From positions 813,803 to 877,802 of the forward strand of contig JNVV01000006.1 in assembly GCA_000733355.1 (NCBI GenBank): a stretch of DNA of 64,000 nucleotides, given 5' to 3'. Both the position numbers and the translations under genes were made by a program. The stretch is from Falciphora oryzae (taxonomy: Eukaryota > Ascomycota > Sordariomycetes > Magnaporthales > Magnaporthaceae). Shown one piece after another: positions 58,478-64,000 of the stretch (position 1 is its first letter; each line of letters opens with the position of its first letter). Under the pieces are notes generated by a model. The model saw only the letters and a program-made list of their open reading frames with translations. It was not told where the DNA came from and searched no databases.

Positions 58478-60356
58478 ATGAGCAACTCGAGAGCGCCCCA
58501 GGGCCGGGGAGCCGCCGCCCCGGTCGGCCGGCACCCCGGATCCGGGGCCGCAGGGACCAGCGGCCCTGCGTCGTCAACGGCTGCGATGCAGCCTAGAACG
58601 GGCGAGTCGTTCGTCCAGGTAAGTCGAGCGCGCACGTGGGATGCGAGGCAATTTGCTCCCATCTACCCAACTACACGCAAGGTAGTATCCAGCAGAAGGA
58701 ACAGAGCTGATAGCCTAACACGCCGCTCCATAGCTGCTCATGGTGGTCCCCGAGAGCTCGCCGGCATTCGGGAACGAGCGCGACGGAGGTGCCGCCGACC
58801 CTTTGGGCAACCCCGATATCGAGGAGAAGCTCGATCTGATCAGGGACAACTCGCGGGTCTCGGCCCAGGTTCAAGCTCGTGGGGTGGTGGCAATGAGCGC
58901 GCCTACCAAACAGCACATGAAGAAGGGCATTGCTGCTTTGGTCCAGATCCTATCTCAGAATGACCCAGGTCTTCTGATCTACCACCCTGCGCACCTGGTG
59001 CAGATACCTTCGACTGGCCGGATGAACTTCCTTATCAAGAGGGTCCAGCATGACATGGAAAACAAGGGCGGCGAGCGAATCTCAATCCCGAACAGAGATG
59101 GCATCGCTCCGACGTACCGCTTCATCACCGATCGGACCGCTGATCAGCCTAAAGAGTCGGATACCCTCGAGAAAAGCATCGTCACCGATAGGCCCGCTGA
59201 TCAGCCTGAAGAGTCGGATACTCTCGAGAGCGGCATCGCCCAAGATCAAAGGCATGAGTTTGACAACTACGTAGAGAAGTTCATGGGTCACCTGGACGAG
59301 GTTGCCAGGCGGCTGCGCTCAACGCCAGACGAGATGCGCATGCGAATCAACCTCGGTGCTCTGCTGCAGTACCAGTATCCTAAGAACATGGACCTCACAT
59401 CGGCAACGCGTTTCGAGGGAATGATCGGAGATGTCATGCGCAGGGCGACGTTCTATTACAACAAAGACATCAGCTACTGCGACAGGAACCTTGGTACTCT
59501 GCAGTTTGCCTCCAGGGTCCGGAAGGCCATCGAGGCCTCGCCTGACATCTTCTTGCCCGCCAATGGCCGCATCGAGACCCTCGACAAAGTCCCAATCGAG
59601 ACCACTGTTGTCGTCTTCACCAAGGATTGGCGCCTGGAGATGAAGTATCAGAACTTCACGAACAGATCAGGTGGTCGGGGACAGTTCCAACTTGTTCAGC
59701 CCACAGTCTTCCGGAGGGAGCACAAGAACAAGGAGAAGGCCATCATCTCTGTGAACCCAGATGGCTCGTACGACTGGAGTTTGGAGATCCTTGTCGAGGA
59801 AGGTCTGGAGAACATGTCGGACTTCTTCCGAAACATGCACCGACACGTCAAGCTCCAGAAGGCCCCCGACGGAGCTCTCCTCCCTCGCCTCTCGGCACAA
59901 GTGGTGCAGGGCGCCAAGGTCACGGGGATCACCACTAAGTCCGCTCGAACCTACCTAGTCGGGGACCCCTCTGTACCCTACCACGTCGAGGTGGCTACCT
60001 ACAAAGACTGGAATCTCGAGACCGGCGCCTGCATCTGGCAGTCGTGCTCCATGTCCCTCTACGCTCTGGACTGGGTTGACGCCCTCGACAAGCGCAACAT
60101 CGCCTTCAACCCGCGTGATTTTGGCCCGTGCCATACGGTACTGCTCCCTGTCGCCTATGAACAGCCCGTCGAAGATGGAGGGGCGCGATTCCTGCGATTG
60201 ATCAGGACACTCCAGGATTTCTTGGACAAGGTTCGAAACGGCGACTTTGAGAAGTCCGACGGAGACAGAGCCACTCCAGGGCCAGGGGCCGGCGGCGGCG
60301 CTCCTGGACAGGCAGCAGGAAGATGCATTGGTGGCAAGCCAGTTTGCAAGGCTTGA
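58478..60356 (+). CDS. DUF7905-like protein with KH-like N-terminal segment
   Basis: Exons 58478-58618 and 58734-60356 (115-bp intron, GTAAGT donor, GCCTAAC branch, TAG acceptor) give 587 residues. The N-terminus is Gly/Ala/Pro/Ser-rich and disordered. After the intron, MVVPESSPAFG and a helix-strand region (IEEKLDLIRDNSRVSAQVQ, SAPTKQHMKKGIAALVQIL) resemble a KH-type RNA-binding fold. Two adjacent 19-residue repeats follow near residues 178-215. The C-terminal 300 residues (MRMRINLGALLQYQY, TRFEGMIGDVMRRATFYY, DWRLEMKYQNFTNRSGGRGQ, DWSLEILVEEGLENMSDFFR, YHVEVATYKDWNLETGA, ARFLRLIRTLQDFLDKVRNG) match what I recall of the fungal DUF7905 domain. Function is unknown; RNA binding is an inference. 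The stop is convergent with prefoldin 5. Confidence 0.82.
59127..59240 (+). repeat. In-frame tandem duplication, 2 x 57 nt
   Basis: Units 59127-59183 and 59184-59240 encode TDRTADQPKESDTLEKSIV and TDRPADQPEESDTLESGIA. They are direct neighbours with no spacer, and the length is a multiple of three. Confidence 0.92.
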
Positions 60357-60637
60357 ATATGAAACGCCCATGATCCGAAATCAGGATATGCCGCAAGCTG
60401 AGGGAGTTGGGTGGGAGAAAGAAAGGATCAGGGCCGCAGGCGAGTTCAAAGTACGACGAGACACGTGGCAAGGAGGAAGAGGTTTGCTGGGAGAGGTCGG
60501 GCAGTGGTTGAACTTGTGAGCTGCAGTAGTCTACCCGTTTGGTTGTTTTCCGCAAGGTGGGGCCGTAGAGTGCCCTGGTCTGGCTCCATATTGAGCTACA
60601 CCATATACCGAATTCCTTCTCGTCGAGTGAATTGGGG

Positions 60638-61422
60638 TTATGCCGAAGGTTTTGCAGTTGTGGCGAGCTTTTGGCGTAGGACTATAGCATGTAAGAGTTA
60701 GATTAGTGTTTGTGACTAGGCATAGCACGAGACGCGATAGCACATAACAAGGCCGACCAGAGGAGAATGAGAAGGCATCGTACCCTCTTCAACCACGCGC
60801 AAGTTGTTGGTTTTGCCCTGGATGATGGCCTCTAGGCCCTGGATATTGGTTCCCAGCTCCTTTGTTTTGGCCTCGTAGAACTCTGCTGCACTCTTGGCGT
60901 TCTGTGTCCAAGAAGCCACGGTACATGTCATGTCAGAAAGGTTTGGTTCAAGCAACAGTTTGTGGACAGACAGTGTTACCTTTTCAACATAGAAACCTGT
61001 ACCGACGTCGACGAGGACCCGGTCAGGATCTGATAGCTTGCCCTGGACGTAAAGAGAGTTTGTCAAGGGCACGAGAACGTCCCTTTTTGCTGGATTCATA
61101 GATTGCAGTCAGCAAGACGACGGGACACGACAAGCGGCGGTGCTCTTGGCCAGGTAGGTACAGTGAGTGGCTTACGCTCAGAAGACGCTGCCTGCTCCTT
61201 GACTATGCGCAGGCACTCGCGGAACTTGCCCTGTGCGGCATGAAGCTGCGTGAAGGAGCTTGTCAGGTGCTCGACCTCCTCGTCGAGTTGCTTCTTGACT
61301 GCGCTCAGCTGCTGTGCACTGAGGCTATCCAGATTTACTAGTGTTGGGTTCGGTTAGCAAAGATGCAGCAGCTCGCACGGGTTGGTGATTGTCAACTCAC
61401 TCTGCTGCCCTCCCGAAGCCAT
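60638..61422 (-). CDS. GIM5: Prefoldin subunit 5
   Basis: Five exons: 61422-61401, 61337-61176, 61089-60980, 60901-60784 and 60681-60638, giving 151 residues. Frame is kept at every junction, and the last exon restores the family's C-terminus ([18 protein letters not shown]). The protein is an alpha-type prefoldin: an N-terminal coiled coil ([39 protein letters not shown]), a central beta region ([33 protein letters not shown]) and a C-terminal coiled coil ([20 protein letters not shown]). Prefoldin is a cytosolic hexamer that passes nascent actin and tubulin to the CCT chaperonin. Four introns in a 456-nt coding sequence is dense. A read-through frame after exon 4 gives a short unrelated tail, which I reject. 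Confidence 0.95.
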
Positions 61423-62186
61423 TGTGGGCGATAGTATACTGGGCCCGGCCCTGTTTTAGAACTGCTGCACAAAAAGCGAAGGGATGCTGAGCAACGACCC
61501 GTGATTTCTCCACTGGGGAGTGCACGTTTGTTGTCCCTTAATTGTACCAGCTGGGAGGAGTAGCGTCTTGTCCCGTCGAAGCCCCAAAGTGGGATGTATC
61601 ATCTAGGGCGTGGTATGGCGCACTCGGTCTGCCAGTTTGGGCAATACTCCTGGCTGGGTTGGCTGCTGCCCCTCAGCGCTGCAATCTATCCCACTCTGAA
61701 TGGAAGAGAATCAACGTTTGACAGACAGATTTGGTTACACGGTGCGGCGGTGACAATACACTGTATGCGACAGCTTCGGTGCGCACGGATGCGATTCGGA
61801 TTCGACATGGATCTTAATTGAGATGCAGAGGAATTGGCTGCGACGCGTCCAAACGCGTTTTCCCGCCGGGATCGGACAGGGGCACGCAACGCCCAGGCCG
61901 ACTGCCATCGGCATTGACAAGAAATACACCTGATGGCCTTGTATCGCTCCATGTCCTAGCTGGCCACTTTGTATTGCAAACAAAACCGCCTGCCGTATCG
62001 CATTGGACCCTCCTTGCCGCCACTCCGTCGCATTTGCTTGAGCTTCAGGTTATCACTGTTTGCTATCTATCGCAACAGTTTGGCGCATGGCTCATCCGTA
62101 GCGCAAGACTTGCCTTCTCACTCCCGTCCCAACAGCGGGCTTGCTTTGAATCTAGGCCAGCCGGAACGACGAGCTTCGCGCGCGCA
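61423..62186. promoter_or_regulatory. Bidirectional promoter, prefoldin 5 / ORC1
   Basis: A 764-bp interval between divergent start codons. A long plus-strand frame runs into ORC1 through it but has no conserved content. Paired cell-cycle motifs lie about 340 nt before the ORC1 ATG. Confidence 0.6.
61843..61867 (+). promoter_or_regulatory. Two MCB elements and an adjacent E2F-like site upstream of ORC1
   Basis: ACGCGT occurs at 61843-61848 and again at 61853-61858, followed at once by TTTCCCGCC (61859-61867). MCB (ACGCGT) binds MBF (Mbp1/Swi6 or Res/Cdc10), and TTTCCCGC fits the E2F-type G1/S consensus. ORC1-type replication genes are G1/S controlled in other organisms, so cell-cycle regulation is a fair inference. 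Confidence 0.6.
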
Positions 62187-64000
62187 ATGTCGGATGCCCT
62201 GCCCAGGCCGAAGCGAAACAAGAAGCCCGTGCCAGGAGTGCTCAGGGACGACTCGGACGACGAGCTCGGCGACGACGACCTGCCATGGGAATGGATCTAT
62301 AACGGCGATGGGCCGGCCGGCGACAGCAATGGGGCCGCCCCGAACCCCTCACTACCACCCCCGGACGAGCCGTCGCAGGACGCGGCCGCCAACGGCGCCG
62401 GCCGCCGCAAGAGGAAGCGGGCACCCGAAACGCCAGAGCACAAGATAATCGGCGCCCGCATGGGCAAGTTTGAGTGCAGGCTCGGCGACACCGTCCTCCT
62501 CAAAGCAGAGGGATCCAACGAGGCCTGGGTCGGCATCATCTGCGACTTTGTCGAGGACGAGGGCGACGAGGGCGAGAAGGCCGCGCACTTTATGTGGTTC
62601 TCTACTGAGAGAGAGATTCGCAACAAGGAAAAGAAGCGGACCGACGCCTACTGGGTGAGCATTCCGAGTCTTGACTAGACATTATATATGTGTGAAGGGC
62701 GTCGGGCTAACTAGGCTGACGGTCGCCGGACTAGAACGAGCTGTATATCACCCCCTCGTGGGACACGAACCCCCTGGCCACCATCAATGGTAAGGCGACT
62801 GTCATGTCGCAAGAGTCGTTCCTCGCCAAATACCCGAGCGGCAAGGTCCCCAGGAACTCGCGCGAGTTTGGCAAGGTGTTCGTCTGCCGCCGCGGCTGCA
62901 ACACCCGCACGGCCAGCTATACGAACGAGTTTGTGTGGGAAGACATATTCCGCGGCACCGAGGAAGGCGTCCACAAGCTCATCGAGCGCATCAAGACGGA
63001 GACCAAGGCCACACGGGCCCGGCGCAAAGTGAAAGAGCCTTCCCCTGACGTTTACGACTTCTCCACCGCCGTCGACGACGACGATGACGATGGAGCCAAG
63101 GAGCTTCAGCGGACACCCAAAAAGCCGCGCAAAATGGCAAGCGCTACGACTCCCAGCAGGGCGCGTGGTGCTAGCAAACCTGCTACCCCGTCCTCGCATC
63201 GGAGGTGAGGCCTCGCCATTCTCGTCCTCTTGTGCCGTCCGCGTGGTTTTGAACATCACCAGGAACTGACACAAGCTTTTTTCGTCTTAGAATTGTGGTG
63301 AAGAAGCACCTCGAGTTCACGCCCCTGGCTACGAGGACGCTACCCCCGAGCCAGTTGCAGGGCTCGCCGTTCCAGCTCGCGCGAACCCAGCTGCATGTGG
63401 CCTCGGTGCCGACCAGCCTGCCATGCCGCGAGTCCGAGTTCAGCGAGGTGTACGCGCACCTCGAGGCGGCCATCACGGACGGGGCCGGCTCCTGCATCTA
63501 CATCTCGGGCACCCCCGGCACGGGCAAGACGGCGACGGTGCGCGAGGTGGTGTCGCGGCTGGACGACGCGGTCCGCCACGACGAGCTCGACGACTTCATC
63601 TTTGTCGAGATCAACGGCATGAAGGTGTCGGACCCGCACCAGGCCTACTCGCTACTCTGGGAGGCTCTCAGGGGCCAGCGCGTCAGCCCGGCGCAGGCGC
63701 TGGACTTGCTGGAGCGCGAGTTCAGCAACCCCAGCCCGCGCCGCGTGCCCTGCGTCGTACTCATGGACGAGCTAGATCAGCTCGTCACCAAGAACCAAGG
63801 CGTCATGTACAACTTTTTCAACTGGCCCGGCCTGAGGCACAGTCGCCTCATTGTCCTGGCTGTGGCGAACACCATGGACCTTCCGGAGCGAACTCTCAGT
63901 AACAAGATCAGCAGTCGACTAGGTAAGTTCCTTCTCGCTTTCTTCTTTGTTCTGTCTATGCTTGTGGCCTCTGCCGTTTTGCATGTTTGTATCGCTAGAT
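62187..64000 (+). CDS. ORC1: Origin recognition complex subunit 1, 5' part (truncated by window)
   Basis: Exons 62187-62654, 62735-63204 and 63291-63922 are visible; a GTAAGT donor opens another intron and the gene continues beyond the window. About 579 codons are seen. The N-terminus is acidic and basic by turns (MSDALPRPKRNKKPVPG, DDLPWEWIY). A BAH domain follows near residues 85-245 (GDTVLLKAEGSNEAWVGIIC, ITPSWDTNPLATINGKATVM, FVCRRGCNTRTASYTNEFVW, EDIFRG), then a Lys-rich linker and the AAA+ domain with Walker A GTPGTGKT (about residue 386) and Walker B VVLMDELDQ (about residue 468), with the sensor-1 region LAVANTMDLPER. Presence of both BAH and AAA+ distinguishes ORC1 from Cdc6. It binds origins in the nucleus and starts pre-replication complex assembly. 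The intron at 62655-62734 splits the BAH domain. Confidence 0.95.

Noticed and set aside
60716..60783. Read-through C-terminus of prefoldin 5 after exon 4
   Set aside because: A GTACGA donor at 60783 and a CTAAC branch with TAG at 60682 give a better, family-like ending (VLRQKL...).
61818..62186. In-frame extension of ORC1 upstream of the chosen ATG
   Set aside because: The extra 123 codons are unlike ORC1 N-termini and include the MCB/E2F-like motifs; the ATG at 62187 begins the expected acidic/basic N-terminus.
1..64000. Transposable elements, CRISPR arrays or a secondary-metabolite cluster
   Set aside because: No transposase or polymerase-like frames, terminal repeats, regularly spaced repeats, or PKS/NRPS/terpene-type genes are visible.

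Overview
The window is nuclear chromosomal DNA of a filamentous ascomycete. The evidence is GC-rich coding sequence, introns of about 60-100 bp with GTRNGT donors and CTAAC/CTGAC branch points, a Zn(II)2Cys6 regulator with a fungal-specific domain, a fungal Abp1 and DUF7905-type proteins. The gene style fits the Sordariomycetes; I cannot name a genus. I see no transposon, AT-rich RIP-mutated block, rRNA, convincing tRNA or CRISPR. There is one 41-base run of N, inside a gene. Splice sites were assigned by eye from donor, branch and acceptor motifs, reading frame and family alignment knowledge; each complete model sums to a multiple of three.

Layout. 0-5 kb: a long F-box protein (minus). 6.9-7.8 kb: a small secreted protein. 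8.3-10.9 kb: actin-binding protein Abp1 (minus). 12.1-12.6 kb: a small Cys-rich CYSTM-like protein (minus). 14.3-15.2 kb: a cytosolic monothiol glutaredoxin. 18.5-21.6 kb: a Zn2Cys6 regulator whose zinc cluster depends on a 3-nt microexon. 22.2-23.1 kb: an ESCRT-I Vps37-like protein interrupted by the gap. 23.6-24.8 kb: a conserved-looking protein of unknown function. 24.8-33.4 kb: about 8.6 kb with no supportable gene. 33.4-35.1 kb: a single-exon F-box protein. 36.5-39.5 kb: an AT-hook, glutamine-rich nuclear protein. 41.9-43.6 kb: a frameshifted F-box-family relic.

From 44 kb onward the window is dense with housekeeping genes: V-ATPase subunit C, APS kinase (convergent with it), a 4HBT thioesterase, a small unknown protein with an ATG-only first exon, the ribosome-biogenesis factor Mak21/Noc1, a divergent mitochondrial prolyl-tRNA synthetase, a DUF7905-like protein, prefoldin subunit 5, and the 5' part of ORC1, which runs off the right edge.

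The genes do not form one pathway or a biosynthetic cluster, and I found no convincing undescribed multi-gene system. The items most worth a second look are the microexon that restores the zinc-cluster spacing, the two genes with 3-nt and 8-nt first exons, paired MCB plus E2F-like sites in front of ORC1, the decayed F-box gene, the large gene-empty interval, and the long A/T and A/G homopolymer tracts in non-coding DNA.
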